Position numbers and translations under genes: made by a program
Shown here: piece after piece, positions 25,476 to 34,311 of the stretch
How positions within the stretch are numbered: position 1 is the first letter of the stretch
Layout: each line of letters begins with the position of its first letter
Notes under the pieces: model-generated
What the model was told of the DNA's origin: nothing
Seen by the model: only the letters and a program-made list of their open reading frames with translations
Databases searched by the model: none
NCBI GenBank assembly: GCA_018993265.1
Contig: JAGKSW010000053.1
Span: 1-41,718, forward strand
Source of the DNA: Nostoc sp. TH1S01
GTDB taxonomy: Bacteria > Cyanobacteriota > Cyanobacteriia > Cyanobacteriales > Nostocaceae
DNA: 41,718 nucleotides
Reading direction: 5' to 3'

Positions 25476-28106
25476 ATGATAAATTCTATAGTTGAAGCTT
25501 ACATAATTAGTGGAACAATATGGTGCTGTCTAAATTTTATGGACTTTGCCCAGGCTCAAATTGTTCCTGATACAACACTACCTAATAATTCTGCTGTTGA
25601 ACCTCTAAATGATATGAAAGGATGGAAAATTACAGAGGGTACTGTAGCAGGTAATAACCTTTTTCATAGTTTTAAGCAATTTAGTATTCCTGAAATGCAC
25701 ACAGCAAACTTTGTCAATACTAGTGCAAATATTCAAAATATTTTAGTTAGAGTAACAGGTGGAACCCGTTCTGATATTTTCGGAACTCTCAAAACTTCTG
25801 TCAATGGTAGTCCAAACTTATTTTTGCTGAATCCTCATGGAATCTTATTTGGCCCTAATGCTAGTTTAAATGTTGGTGGCTCATTTGTAGCTACAACATC
25901 AAATGCGATCGCATTTGGCAATCAAGGTTTTTTCAGTGCTTCTGTCCCCAATAATCCCGCATTACTCACAGTTAATCCTTCGGCTTTTTTATTCAACCAA
26001 ATTGTTAGTTCTTCTATTACTTATCAAAATCCAACTACACAATCTGTAGTTGGTCTATCTGTTCTTAATGGTAAAAGTTTATTATTACTAGGTGGTAATG
26101 TCTCTATAGATGGCGGAAGTTTATCTGCTCCGGGTGGACAAATTGAGTTGGGTGCAGTCACCGGAAAAGGAACTGTAGAACTGAAGATAAATAATCAAAA
26201 TCTGCGTTTAAGTTATCCCCAGAACTTAATGCGAGGTGATATTTCCATTATCAATGGGTCTGCAAATGTGAGGTCTAATGGCGGAGGTAATTTGACCATA
26301 AACGCCCAGAATTTAAAAATTGCTAACAGTCAGCTAACAGGTGGTCTTATCGGAGCTTCTGGAACTAAGGCTGGAGATATTACGCTGAATGCTACAGAAC
26401 GGATAGATATTACACAGAATTCTAGAATTACCAACAACCTCGGAGACATTGGCAGGTCAGCCACAGGCAATACAGGTGGGATTCATATCAAATCTAGGTT
26501 ACTTTCCTTAAGTGAGAGTTCTATTAGAAGTGATATTGGCACTATTGCTTCTCAAGTCACTGGTAATACTGAAGGTATTCGTATTGAAGCTGGTTCATTA
26601 TCCTTGAATCAAAGTACTATTAGTAGTGATATTAATAATAATGCAACGGGTAATACAGGTGGTATTCAGATTTTAGCTGATTCGGTTATCTTCAATGATA
26701 CTACATTAAATTCCATCACATCAGGTCAAGGGAATACTAATGGAGTAGTTGTAACAGCTAACAATTTAGTTATTTTGAGAAACAGTTTTATCAATACCAG
26801 TGTTAGTCCAATAAGTACTAGCAATGCTAGTAACATTACAATCAAAGCTAGAGATACCTTTTTAACTGATGGATCTTCATTGGATACATCTTCATCCAAT
26901 CGAGGTTTTGCTGGCAATATTATAATTAATTCTCAAAATATCTCTTTAGATAGTAGAAGTTCAATTAGAAGTGAAACCCTTGACACTGGTAATCCAGGAT
27001 TAATTGAGATTAATGCCGAGAAACTAACTGTCACAAATGGTGCGGCAATTTCATCCAGGACTACTGGCTCAACTGCTGGAGGGAATATTAATATTATTGC
27101 CAACACTGTTGATTTATCTCGTGGTGGTCAAATTTTAACCAGTGCTTTCAGTAGTGGGAATGCAGGTAACATTACTATTGAAGCAAAAAATAGGGTGAGC
27201 ATTAGTGGTAGCGATCCGACTTTTGCAGCACGCTTGGCAGAATTTGGTAGTGAAGCAATTAATAATGACGGCGCTAATAGTGGTTTGTTTGCTCGCGTGC
27301 GAGGTACTGAACGCGCCAATGCTGGCAATATCACAGTAAATGCTCGTTCTTTACGGCTGGATAATCAGGGAACAATTACAACGGGGACAACTGCTGGTGA
27401 AGGGGGAAATATTAACCTCAATGTGAGAGATGTTGTGTTGCTGCGAAATAATAGTACTATTTCCGCCAATGCCGGGACTGCTAACGCCGGCGGTAATGGC
27501 GGAAACATCAATATCAACACCAAATTTTTAATTGCTGTTCCTGGTGAAAATAGCGATATTAGTGCCAATGCTTTTGATGGTAGGGGTGGCAGAGTCGATA
27601 TTACCGCACAAAGCATTTTTGGGATTGAGCCACGTTTCAGGAATACAGAATTTAGTGATATTACTGCTAGTTCTCAACTAGGAGTCAATGGAGAAGTGAC
27701 TATTACTACTCCACAGGTTGATCCGATTCAGGGGTTAAGTGAATTACCGACTAGTGTTGTTGACAGTTCAACGTTACTCGCTGCTGATTGTTCCACAGAA
27801 GACGAAAATAACAACAGTCAATTTGTGGTGACGGGACGTGGTGGTTTACCTGCTAACCCCTATGAACTTTTGGGTGGTGATGTGCTGTGGTCAGATACTC
27901 GCGCTAGAGAAGTGACAGCTAGTCGAAGTTTACCCACAACTACTAAATTACCATCTATTGAAAAAACAGTGGCGATCGCACCTGCTAATGGTTGGGTTTT
28001 CAATAGTTCAGGTGAAGTTACCCTGATTTCTCATGTATCTGGGACTGGTGAAAATCTTTTAAAGTCTAATGCTTATGCTTGTCCGAAGCCAAAAGCGATG
28101 AACTGA
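25476..28106 (+). CDS. Filamentous-hemagglutinin-type (TPS domain) beta-helix protein
   Basis: The 876-residue protein has an N-terminal secretion signal ending near AQAQ (about residue 28). A TPS/FHA secretion domain follows (about 29-150): QIVPDTTLPNNSAVEPL, LFHSFKQFSIP, SPNLFLLNPHGILFGPNASL and GGSFVATTSNAIAFG. The rest is a long run of irregular beta-helix turns rich in Asn, Gly, Thr and Ile (GNITIEAKNR, GGNINLNVRD), as in secreted adhesins and S-layer-like proteins. Such TpsA proteins cross the outer membrane through a dedicated TpsB partner. No TpsB lies in this window, so it must be encoded elsewhere. The signal peptide h-region is unusual, containing a Trp-Cys-Cys motif. The protein probably serves attachment or the cell surface; the ligand is unknown. 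Confidence 0.87.
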   Translation: MINSIVEAYIISGTIWCCLNFMDFAQAQIVPDTTLPNNSAVEPLNDMKGWKITEGTVAGNNLFHSFKQFSIPEMHTANFVNTSANIQNILVRVTGGTRSDIFGTLKTSVNGSPNLFLLNPHGILFGPNASLNVGGSFVATTSNAIAFGNQGFFSASVPNNPALLTVNPSAFLFNQIVSSSITYQNPTTQSVVGLSVLNGKSLLLLGGNVSIDGGSLSAPGGQIELGAVTGKGTVELKINNQNLRLSYPQNLMRGDISIINGSANVRSNGGGNLTINAQNLKIANSQLTGGLIGASGTKAGDITLNATERIDITQNSRITNNLGDIGRSATGNTGGIHIKSRLLSLSESSIRSDIGTIASQVTGNTEGIRIEAGSLSLNQSTISSDINNNATGNTGGIQILADSVIFNDTTLNSITSGQGNTNGVVVTANNLVILRNSFINTSVSPISTSNASNITIKARDTFLTDGSSLDTSSSNRGFAGNIIINSQNISLDSRSSIRSETLDTGNPGLIEINAEKLTVTNGAAISSRTTGSTAGGNINIIANTVDLSRGGQILTSAFSSGNAGNITIEAKNRVSISGSDPTFAARLAEFGSEAINNDGANSGLFARVRGTERANAGNITVNARSLRLDNQGTITTGTTAGEGGNINLNVRDVVLLRNNSTISANAGTANAGGNGGNININTKFLIAVPGENSDISANAFDGRGGRVDITAQSIFGIEPRFRNTEFSDITASSQLGVNGEVTITTPQVDPIQGLSELPTSVVDSSTLLAADCSTEDENNNSQFVVTGRGGLPANPYELLGGDVLWSDTRAREVTASRSLPTTTKLPSIEKTVAIAPANGWVFNSSGEVTLISHVSGTGENLLKSNAYACPKPKAMN

Positions 28107-28306
28107 TTGCCAATTTTGGAGGTCGCGGGTAAAAAGCTTGAAGTATTGTTGCAACTCTTAACGTTTCACATACCAGTTTCCCGCTGCACCTTGGTAGACT
28201 GAATTTTATACAAATTAATTATTGTCCTTTGCTGTGCCCAATGAAAGTATTACCATTGACTTTCAGGCGCAATCAAGATAATAAAGACACTCGTGGCAAT
28301 CAAGAC

Positions 28307-29383
28307 ATGGTAGATTCCCTCAAAAAACCAGGCTTTGAAGAAATACGGCCAGGGATTAAAGTCCCGGCAAAAGAAACCTTATTAACACCACGGTTTTATA
28401 CTACCGATTTTGATGAGATGGCGCGGATGGACATCTCTGTCAACGAAGATGAGTTAAAAGCCATCTTAGAAGAGTTCCGCGCTGATTATAACCGCCATCA
28501 CTTCGTTCGGGATGCCGAGTTTGAACAATCCTGGGATCACATCGACGGGGAAACTCGCCAGTTGTTCATTGAATTTCTAGAGCGTTCTTGTACAGCAGAA
28601 TTTTCTGGCTTCCTACTGTACAAAGAATTAGGCCGCCGCTTAAAAGATAAAAGCCCCGTCCTAGCAGAGTGTTTCAACCTGATGTCACGGGATGAAGCAC
28701 GTCACGCTGGCTTTTTGAACAAAGCGATGTCAGACTTTAACTTGTCTCTCGACTTAGGGTTTTTGACAAAGAGCCGCAATTATACCTTCTTTAAACCAAA
28801 ATTCATTTTCTACGCCACCTATCTTTCCGAAAAAATCGGTTACTGGCGTTATATCACCATTTACCGCCATTTAGAAGCGCATCCCGAAGACAGAATTTAT
28901 CCAATTTTCCGGTTCTTTGAAAATTGGTGTCAGGATGAAAACCGTCATGGTGACTTCTTTGATGCCATCATGAGAGCGCAGCCGCAAATGCTCAACGACT
29001 GGAAAGCAAAACTGTGGAGTCGGTTCTTCCTGTTGTCTGTGTTTGTGACAATGTATCTCAATGATTTACAGCGCAAAGATTTCTACGCTTCCATTGGTTT
29101 AGATGCGCGTGAATACGATATTTACGTCATCAAGAAAACCAATGAAACCGCAGGTAGAGTCTTTCCTGTAATGTTGGATGTTGACAACCCTGAGTTTTAC
29201 GATCGCCTGGATATCTGTATCAAGAATAATGAAAAATTGACGGCGATCGCTAACTCCAACACACCCAAATTCTTACAATTCTTCCAGAAGTTGCCATTAT
29301 ACATTTCTAATGGTTGGCAGTTCTTGAAGTTGTACTTAATGAAGCCAATTGATGCTGTTTCCGCTCACGGAATGGCTCGTTAG
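28307..29383 (+). CDS. acsF: Aerobic Mg-protoporphyrin IX monomethyl ester oxidative cyclase
   Basis: AcsF builds the isocyclic (E) ring of chlorophyll, converting Mg-protoporphyrin IX monomethyl ester to protochlorophyllide with O2. The 358-residue product carries the diiron ligands of the family: Glu in [14 protein letters not shown], the ExxH of [10 protein letters not shown], and the ExxH of [12 protein letters not shown]. The frame is open further upstream to 28229, but ATG 28307 ([18 protein letters not shown]) gives the N-terminus normal for Nostoc homologues, so it is chosen here. The Shine-Dalgarno sequence is poor at both candidates. A terminator-like hairpin follows. It is expected at or on the thylakoid/plasma membrane with its Ycf54 partner, which is not in this window. 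Confidence 0.96.
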   Translation: MVDSLKKPGFEEIRPGIKVPAKETLLTPRFYTTDFDEMARMDISVNEDELKAILEEFRADYNRHHFVRDAEFEQSWDHIDGETRQLFIEFLERSCTAEFSGFLLYKELGRRLKDKSPVLAECFNLMSRDEARHAGFLNKAMSDFNLSLDLGFLTKSRNYTFFKPKFIFYATYLSEKIGYWRYITIYRHLEAHPEDRIYPIFRFFENWCQDENRHGDFFDAIMRAQPQMLNDWKAKLWSRFFLLSVFVTMYLNDLQRKDFYASIGLDAREYDIYVIKKTNETAGRVFPVMLDVDNPEFYDRLDICIKNNEKLTAIANSNTPKFLQFFQKLPLYISNGWQFLKLYLMKPIDAVSAHGMAR

Positions 29384-29404
29384 ATTTAAAAATAAGTAAT
29401 TTGA

Positions 29405-29442
29405 TGGGCATGGTATTAATTAACTAATATCATGCTTTTTTT
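29405..29442 (+). terminator. acsF terminator
   Basis: GGCATGGTATTA and TAATATCATGCT form an imperfect stem with internal TTAATTAA complementarity, followed by TTTTTTTGTTG. It lies about 20 nt after the acsF stop. Confidence 0.7.
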
Positions 29443-29587
29443 GTTGCTTTTTACCTTACTATTTCTCAGCAACTTACCGAACTTATAGCCTTAGTCTTCA
29501 TAAGTTCTTGATTTTAATATCAATAATTTTGCCATTGTCGTAAAAGCTAAATTTATAGATATTGGAAAAAACTTTATATTGAAGACA

Positions 29588-30031
29588 ATGAAATTCCCCG
29601 TAAAAATTTCGACTGTTCTTGTAAGCCTCACAATTTTAGCATTTCCTGCTAGTGCAGAAGTTTCAGAATCAGTAATGAAAAATATGAGATTTTTTATTAC
29701 TAGTGAAAATTTATTGATTGCTGCAAATATTCAAAGTGGCTCTGCTTGCTCTTTAAACAGAGGTATTTCAATTACAAAAATGTCTGGATTTAAAACAATA
29801 AATAAAGGTAAGGGTAATGTTAGGGTTGCAGGGAGAGTCGAAAGTTTTCTTTCAATTAAAAGCAATGAGATATCACCAGTCTCAGGTAAATTTCAGAGTA
29901 ATGCTAGAGTCCGTACTGCTGATTGGTTAATTAGAAATACAGAATATTACCCCGAATTTCTTAGCGAAATGGCAGACTGTACAATAGAAGGAGGATTAAA
30001 AAGAATGCAGTTAGACGCTCCTTCACCTTGA
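29588..30031 (+). CDS. Hypothetical secreted protein
   Basis: No family is recognised. ATG 29588 is preferred over the upstream in-frame TTG at 29579, because it yields a normal signal peptide: MKFPVKISTVLVSLTILAF then PASA, with a cut after ASA near residue 23. The mature part of about 124 residues is basic, with two cysteines (SGSACSLN and MADCTIEG) that could form a disulfide. It contains GSACSLNRGISITKMSG and RTADWLIRNTEYYPEFLSE without known motifs. It lies between acsF and the convergent uvrC, 38 nt from the uvrC stop. It is probably periplasmic. Confidence 0.68.
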   Translation: MKFPVKISTVLVSLTILAFPASAEVSESVMKNMRFFITSENLLIAANIQSGSACSLNRGISITKMSGFKTINKGKGNVRVAGRVESFLSIKSNEISPVSGKFQSNARVRTADWLIRNTEYYPEFLSEMADCTIEGGLKRMQLDAPSP

Positions 30032-30069
30032 ATAATGAAAAGCGTCAATAGCAAATCAATTCGGCTTTT

Positions 30070-31947
30070 TCACGAGGGGTGAAAATAATCGTAAATTTCT
30101 TGCGCTAGCCGAGGCCCAATTCCCGAAACTTCGGCTAGTTGTGCGGGTGTAGCTTGGCGAATATAATCGACTGAGCGAAAATGCCCTAAGAGTTGCTTTT
30201 GTCGATGATGTCCCAATCCTGGGATTTCATCTAAACGCGATCGCCTCAGTTTATCACTACGTTGTTGACGATGGAAACTCACGGCAAACCGGTGCGCTTC
30301 ATCCCGTAACCGGCGCAATAATTGTACTCCTGGTTGTTCTGTATCAGTCTGTAAAGGTTGTGACTCTCCTGGTAAAAAAATCTCTTCGCGCTGTTTTGCC
30401 AAACTCACAACCCGCAAGTCTTCTAATAAATTCATCTCTTGCAATACAGCCACGACAGATGATAACTGACCTTTACCGCCATCAATCATAATTAAATCAG
30501 GCCAGTCAGGATTACCGCCCCGTTGTAGTTGGGAATCTTCACTATATTTACGAAATCGCCGTTGAATGACTTCCGCTAAACTGGCAAAATCATCAGAATG
30601 TCCAATTGTGACTGTGGGATTTTTGATTTTGTAATGACGATAATGTTGCTTTGCGGGTAAACCATCGATAAAGACAACTTGAGAAGCGACAGCATTGGAA
30701 CCTTGAATATGAGAAATATCGTACCCTTCAATGCGGTGAGGTAAGTCAGGTAAATCGAGAATATCAGCTAAATCTTGCATGGCTTGAGTGTTGCGATCGC
30801 CCAATTTTTGCATTCTTTGCAATTCGTATTGGGCATTACGCTCGACCATCTCAATTAATTCTGCCTTAGTTTGGCGTTGGGGAGCCAAAATTGTGACTTT
30901 TCTTCCCTTACGCTGAGTTAAAACATCCGCTAATATTTCCGCGTCGGGTAACTCATGTTGTACCAAAATCTCTGTCGGAATTTCCACCGCGTCAGCAGTT
31001 TGGTAATGTTCTTCTAAAACGCGTTGTAAAATTGCGCCTGGTTCAGCTTGTGCATCTGCAACAAACGCTAAGCGTCCGACTAATTGTCCAGCGCGAATTT
31101 GAAATAATTGAATGCAGGCGTGTTGAGTATCTGCCGCTAAAGCGATCGCATCCCGCGAAACTGTATCATCTGGTAAGGATACTTTTTGATCTGCCGTCAG
31201 AGATTTTAACCCAGAAATTTGATCGCGTATCCGCGCCGCCGATTCAAAATTTAAAGCTTCGGCGGCTTTGTGCATTTGCTCTGTCAAAATCTCAATCAAT
31301 TCCTGAGTTCTACCTTGGAATACCATCGCTACTTTCTGCACCGTTTTGCGATATTCGGCTGGTGAAATTAACTGTTGACAGACACCAGGACAACGCCCCA
31401 TGTCATAATTCAAACAGGGACGGTCTTTAAATAATGGTTGGGGTCGTTGTCTTAGTGCAAAGATGCGCTTACTAATGCGGAGGATTTCTCTTAATAAACC
31501 TGTATCTGTATAAGGGCCGTAGAACTTATCTTTTTCTTTACCTAGTTGGCGTTTGCGTGTGATGAAGATGCGCGGATAGTCTTCTGACCAAGTGATGCAA
31601 ACATAAGGATATTTTTTATCATCTTTGAGCAGCACATTAAAGTATGGCTGATGCTGCTTGATTAAATTGGCTTCCAACGCCAAAGCTTCGGCTTCGGTGT
31701 CGGTGACAATAAATTCAATTTCTGTTACTTGTCTCGCCATTGTAGCGATACGTTCACTTTTAGTGTAACCTTCACGAAAATAAGAACGTACACGTGATCG
31801 CAACTTCCGCGACTTACCTATATATATAATGCGATCGCTGCCATCCCGCATAAAATAAACACCTGGTTCCGGCGGAATTTCAGCTAGTCGGCTTTCTAGA
31901 CGCTCTGGATCTTTGACCAGTGGTAGTATTTGAGCAGATGTTGTCAC
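30070..31947 (-). CDS. uvrC: Excinuclease ABC subunit C
   Basis: UvrC makes the dual incisions of nucleotide-excision repair after UvrA/UvrB recognise damage. The 625-residue product has all domains in order. The GIY-YIG nuclease is at about 27-105 ([20 protein letters not shown]). The cysteine-bearing segment [13 protein letters not shown] near 178-190 follows, then the UVR motif ([17 protein letters not shown]). The RNase H-like endonuclease carries [17 protein letters not shown] and [14 protein letters not shown]. Tandem helix-hairpin-helix motifs lie at the end ([32 protein letters not shown]). The frame opens with GTG at 31947, and the N-terminus has normal family length. It is monocistronic on the minus strand. 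Confidence 0.96.
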   Translation of the reverse strand: MTTSAQILPLVKDPERLESRLAEIPPEPGVYFMRDGSDRIIYIGKSRKLRSRVRSYFREGYTKSERIATMARQVTEIEFIVTDTEAEALALEANLIKQHQPYFNVLLKDDKKYPYVCITWSEDYPRIFITRKRQLGKEKDKFYGPYTDTGLLREILRISKRIFALRQRPQPLFKDRPCLNYDMGRCPGVCQQLISPAEYRKTVQKVAMVFQGRTQELIEILTEQMHKAAEALNFESAARIRDQISGLKSLTADQKVSLPDDTVSRDAIALAADTQHACIQLFQIRAGQLVGRLAFVADAQAEPGAILQRVLEEHYQTADAVEIPTEILVQHELPDAEILADVLTQRKGRKVTILAPQRQTKAELIEMVERNAQYELQRMQKLGDRNTQAMQDLADILDLPDLPHRIEGYDISHIQGSNAVASQVVFIDGLPAKQHYRHYKIKNPTVTIGHSDDFASLAEVIQRRFRKYSEDSQLQRGGNPDWPDLIMIDGGKGQLSSVVAVLQEMNLLEDLRVVSLAKQREEIFLPGESQPLQTDTEQPGVQLLRRLRDEAHRFAVSFHRQQRSDKLRRSRLDEIPGLGHHRQKQLLGHFRSVDYIRQATPAQLAEVSGIGPRLAQEIYDYFHPS

Positions 31948-32070
31948 AATTAAATGTTTGGTAATCTGACGCTTTTACCTACCTCTATTTTAAAAAATAA
32001 ATTGGGCGTTGCGGAATTTGAATATAGAAGGGAACAGGGAACGTGTAAGGGTATAAAAGCATTTAGCCCC

Positions 32071-32204
32071 AACGAATGGAATTTGCGGCTATAAAAACAA
32101 AGTTCGCCTACGCGGACTAACGCAAAATCAAAGATTAATAACCCGCGCAGGCGGGTTTTGTCTGTGTAGCTGCGATTTCAATCGCCTAGTGCAAGATATG
32201 TGTA
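32071..32204. repeat. Truncated copy of the interspersed repeat seen at 0.9-1.3 kb
   Basis: CAACGAATGGAATTTGCGGC and GACTAACGCAAAATCAAAG align, in reverse orientation, with 1207-1300. AACCCGCGCAGGCGGGTTTT is a terminator-like hairpin within it, and GTGCAAGATATGTGT (32190-32204) equals the reverse complement of the other copy's left terminus. Because the hairpin is followed by T residues, the element may end transcription on the plus strand. Confidence 0.75.
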
Positions 32205-32212
32205 TATGTTAA

Positions 32213-32626
32213 TTAACTAGCGATCGCTGCTGAATTTTTGCGAGTGGGACGTTTACGGTCTGACTTTTTCTTTAATCCTACGGCTTGGGCTTGATCACTA
32301 TCGGAACCATATTGTCCCCGCACAACTTCTTTCATGGCTAATACAGCATTGTGAAATTCCCACTCGGCTAATCTCGCCGCATCAGTAGCTGCACGGTATA
32401 AAGCGAGTTTTTCATTTTCCACTTGTTGCAGCGTTAACATTTTTTGATAAGCTATTTGCAACGTTTCTTCTGTGGCATCAGTACGGGTTGTTGTATAGTT
32501 GCTAATCGTTTGCAAACCGTGTAATGAAGTGGTGTCTTGAGTAATTGTCTGGCGAGATAAACGACGTGTAGTATCTTGGGTAGGCATGAATGTTTCCGTA
32601 TAAGGATACATATTTAACGTACCCAT
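32213..32626 (-). CDS. Hypothetical protein with a helical middle region
   Basis: No family is recognised. The 137-residue frame (alternative start at residue 15, MPTQDTTRRLSRQ) has a Thr/Arg-rich N-terminus. A long predicted helix (about 52-105, TEETLQIAYQKMLTLQQVE and LAEWEFHNAVLAMKEV) and a basic tail (KKKSDRKRPTRKN) follow. It is soluble, with no signal peptide, and is probably nucleic-acid or protein binding by charge, although that is only a guess. Its stop abuts the end of the interspersed repeat. The frame is intact and its composition is ordinary for the genome. Confidence 0.55.
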   Translation of the reverse strand: MGTLNMYPYTETFMPTQDTTRRLSRQTITQDTTSLHGLQTISNYTTTRTDATEETLQIAYQKMLTLQQVENEKLALYRAATDAARLAEWEFHNAVLAMKEVVRGQYGSDSDQAQAVGLKKKSDRKRPTRKNSAAIAS

Positions 32627-32675
32627 TGCAACTAAAAAGTTATCAGTAATATAAATTTTTTAGCTAGAATAATAT

Positions 32676-32936
32676 TTAAAGTAAGCGTGCAGTTTGATTG
32701 CAGACTGATACATTGTGAATGTGAGTCGTTGCATTGACAATGTGAACCGTTGCATTACGAATGTAACGGTTCACATTTATGATGTGAGCGATCGCATTGA
32801 TAATGTGAGAGCTCGCATTCACAATGTGAACTGTCACATTTATCATGTAAGTAATTATATTTACATAACAATGATATTTATTTAACTTAAAAGCCAAGAT
32901 TCTAAATTCAGCATTTCTACTTGCTGAATCCGGCAA
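32676..32936 (-). CDS. Possible heptad-repeat ORF over a 21-nt array
   Basis: An 86-codon minus-strand frame runs through the 21-nt tandem array and translates to seven-residue units of the form HI-x-N-A/V-x-x (for example VHIVNAT, SHIINAI, AHIINVN). The ends outside the array (MPDSASRNAEFRILAFKLNK; NQTARLL) are short and undistinguished, and the start overlaps the decayed cyclase fragment upstream. No ribosome-binding site is evident. It may be a true small repeat protein or just an open frame enforced by a 21-nt unit. Confidence 0.3.
   Translation of the reverse strand: MPDSASRNAEFRILAFKLNKYHCYVNIITYMINVTVHIVNASSHIINAIAHIINVNRYIRNATVHIVNATTHIHNVSVCNQTARLL
32711..32857. repeat. 21-nt tandem repeat array (seven units)
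   Basis: Units start at 32711, 32732, 32753, 32774, 32795, 32816 and 32837, each opening with CAT and mostly containing AATGTGA in the first half, for example CATTGACAATGTGAACCGTTG. Divergence between units is considerable, so the array is old. There are no spacers. Confidence 0.88.
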
Positions 32937-32939
32937 AAA

Positions 32940-33309
32940 TCATTGTCTGTATCTAAGGGGTTTTGTTGTAAGCAATCTTGAAAATTTTATGCGGCTGAGG
33001 TAAATTGTTGTGCTTGGTAAAGTTTGAGGGCGGTGCTAAATAATTCTGTAGTTGCTAATTTACCTTGGCGAATTTCAGGAACATCGGCGGTAAATACTTC
33101 ATGGACGGTGACGGCTGTGATTTTACCTTTGACTTTTACTTGTCCAACTATGCGAATATAAGAGCGATCGCTTCTGGGGTAGGATATTCCTCCCGCAATA
33201 ATTTCAACACGACTGGCTGGCGATCGGACTCTCGGTATCCCTGATAAACCTGAGAACGAGGGCTATCATACAGTTCTCTTAAAATTTTGTACCCTTCCAG
33301 TGTGATCAT
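32940..33309 (-). pseudogene. Internal-deletion remnant of a kinase/adenylate-cyclase type gene
   Basis: Reading the minus strand from ATG 33309, MITLEGYKILRELYDSPRSQ and VYQGYRESDRQPVVLKLL are the N-terminus of the large cyanobacterial Ser/Thr-kinase/ATPase/sensor proteins, with the glycine-rich loop region and the VVLK lysine. After about 50 codons the frame breaks near 33155. One frame over, VGQVKVKGKITAVTVHEVF and IRQGKLATTELFSTALKLY appear, which is the typical end of an adenylate/guanylate cyclase domain and the following helices. A TAA at 32987-32989 interrupts continuing homologous-looking sequence (NFQDCLQQNPLDT) to about 32940. Intact relatives exceed a thousand residues, so nearly all the gene has been deleted. 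It is surely non-functional. Confidence 0.75.
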
Positions 33310-33540
33310 AGATTGCTCAAGTATCAGAGCTATTTTTGCTAGTCTCACCAGTATAATTTGCACAATTTTAAAAGTGGCAAGAGTACTGTAATAGTTTTTG
33401 TGAATTAGGTTAAGAAAGCCTTGCTAAAATTCAGGAAATTACACTCAAAATATAAGAAGCTCAGGTTTTGCAACACTGAGCTAGGATAAAAATCTTTGAA
33501 TTTCGGGTAATTACCCTAAGTTAAGCTTAACTTTTAATAT

Positions 33541-33786
33541 TCATTGGTTGCCGTAGCCACCGCCATCATTGCTGTCGTAAACTGGACGACAAATGTATGT
33601 GGGATAACGTTTGGAGCCATACCCACCTGAAGGATATGTTTGTTGACCGCCGTATGGGGTTTGACCACCGGATGTTGGTTGACCATCAGAAAGCGGTGTT
33701 TCTGTACCTTGTCCACCAGACAAAAGCTGCTGTTCTTCTGTTGATAAGTCAACAACTAAATTAGATGAGATGAATTTATTTGGCAT
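33541..33786 (-). CDS. Double-glycine leader precursor peptide, Gly/Tyr-rich core (precursor D)
   Basis: The 81-residue product starts with a leader of the double-Gly type, MPNKFISSNLVVDLSTEEQQ-LLSGG, with Leu and Glu residues at the positions read by C39 peptidases and GG at about 23-24. The core of about 57 residues is hydrophilic and rich in Gly, Tyr, Pro and Gln (PYGGQQTYPSGGYGSKRYP), with a single Cys. Leaders like this are seen in the cyanobacterial 'CTB family bacteriocin' group, a name I recall rather than could search. The ATG lies 10 nt after the AAGTGAGG motif shared with the other precursors. It is downstream of the C39 exporter on the same strand. Antibacterial activity is unproven. 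Confidence 0.75.
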   Translation of the reverse strand: MPNKFISSNLVVDLSTEEQQLLSGGQGTETPLSDGQPTSGGQTPYGGQQTYPSGGYGSKRYPTYICRPVYDSNDGGGYGNQ

Positions 33787-33999
33787 AATTCTTTACCTCA
33801 CTTAGTTTATAGGTAAATAAAACCTATGCATTTATTATTAGCTAGTTTATTCTTTAATAAATTATTCTCTAGTTATAATTAATTTTATTAATGCTCATTC
33901 TTTTGGGCTATATTTGTTTGTTGTATTTGTAATTTAATAATGAAATATAAAAATAAAAATTAGTACTATAAAAGCCATAAAATCATTCATGAGCAGCAA

Positions 34000-34030
34000 A
34001 ATACCCAATTTTTTGATGAAGTCGGGTATC
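34000..34030 (-). terminator. Hairpin after precursor C
   Basis: On the minus strand, GATACCC and GGGTATT pair around a loop containing AAAAAA, followed by TTGCTGC. It lies 16 nt beyond the stop of the frameshifted reading of precursor C (34046), supporting that longer frame as the real gene extent. The U run is weak. Confidence 0.5.
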
Positions 34031-34045
34031 TGAGTTTTTGAGCCG

Positions 34046-34281
34046 TTACAACACAAAAGTGCCTATAGTAATTTGTGACAAATTGTATTTAGTAATTTGT
34101 GTAGTAGTTTTACTACTTAAGTCAAATTTATTTTCAGCATTGGTTTGTATATTAGTGAGTTGCAAAAAAAATTATTTCTCCCGATAATATTTGAATTTTG
34201 ACCAGCAACTAGCAACTGTTGCTCCTGTTCAGATAATTCTCTGAATAGTTGAGAATTATTAGCTTTCTGTTTGTCCAACAC
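34046..34281 (-). pseudogene. Precursor peptide with leader and core in different frames (precursor C)
   Basis: From GTG 34281 (GAGGAG 8 nt upstream) the leader reads MLDKQKANNSQLFRELSEQE and QQLLVAGQ, a double-Gly-type leader with AG at the cut site. The actual frame ends at TAA 34117-34119 (54 residues). At an eight-base T tract on the coding strand (34164-34171) one additional T would continue the frame as FFLQLTNIQTNAENKFDLSS and on to TAA 34046-34048, giving 78 residues. A hairpin lies just beyond. The long reading matches the Asn/Thr/Ser-rich core style of precursor B. This is a broken gene, a phase-variable or slippage-expressed one, or an assembly error. It lies 30 nt after the exporter, clearly in its operon. 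Confidence 0.6.
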
Positions 34282-34311
34282 AATATCAACTCCTCACATT
34301 CAGCAAAATTC

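Noticed and set aside
28229-28306. 26-codon upstream extension of acsF
   Set aside because: Family proteins start at [10 protein letters not shown]; the extension has no conserved sequence or better ribosome-binding site.
34287-34297. Yfr1-like core (ACTCCTCACA) on the plus strand
   Set aside because: It is simply the complement of the precursor C ribosome-binding site; no Yfr1 stems or terminator around it.
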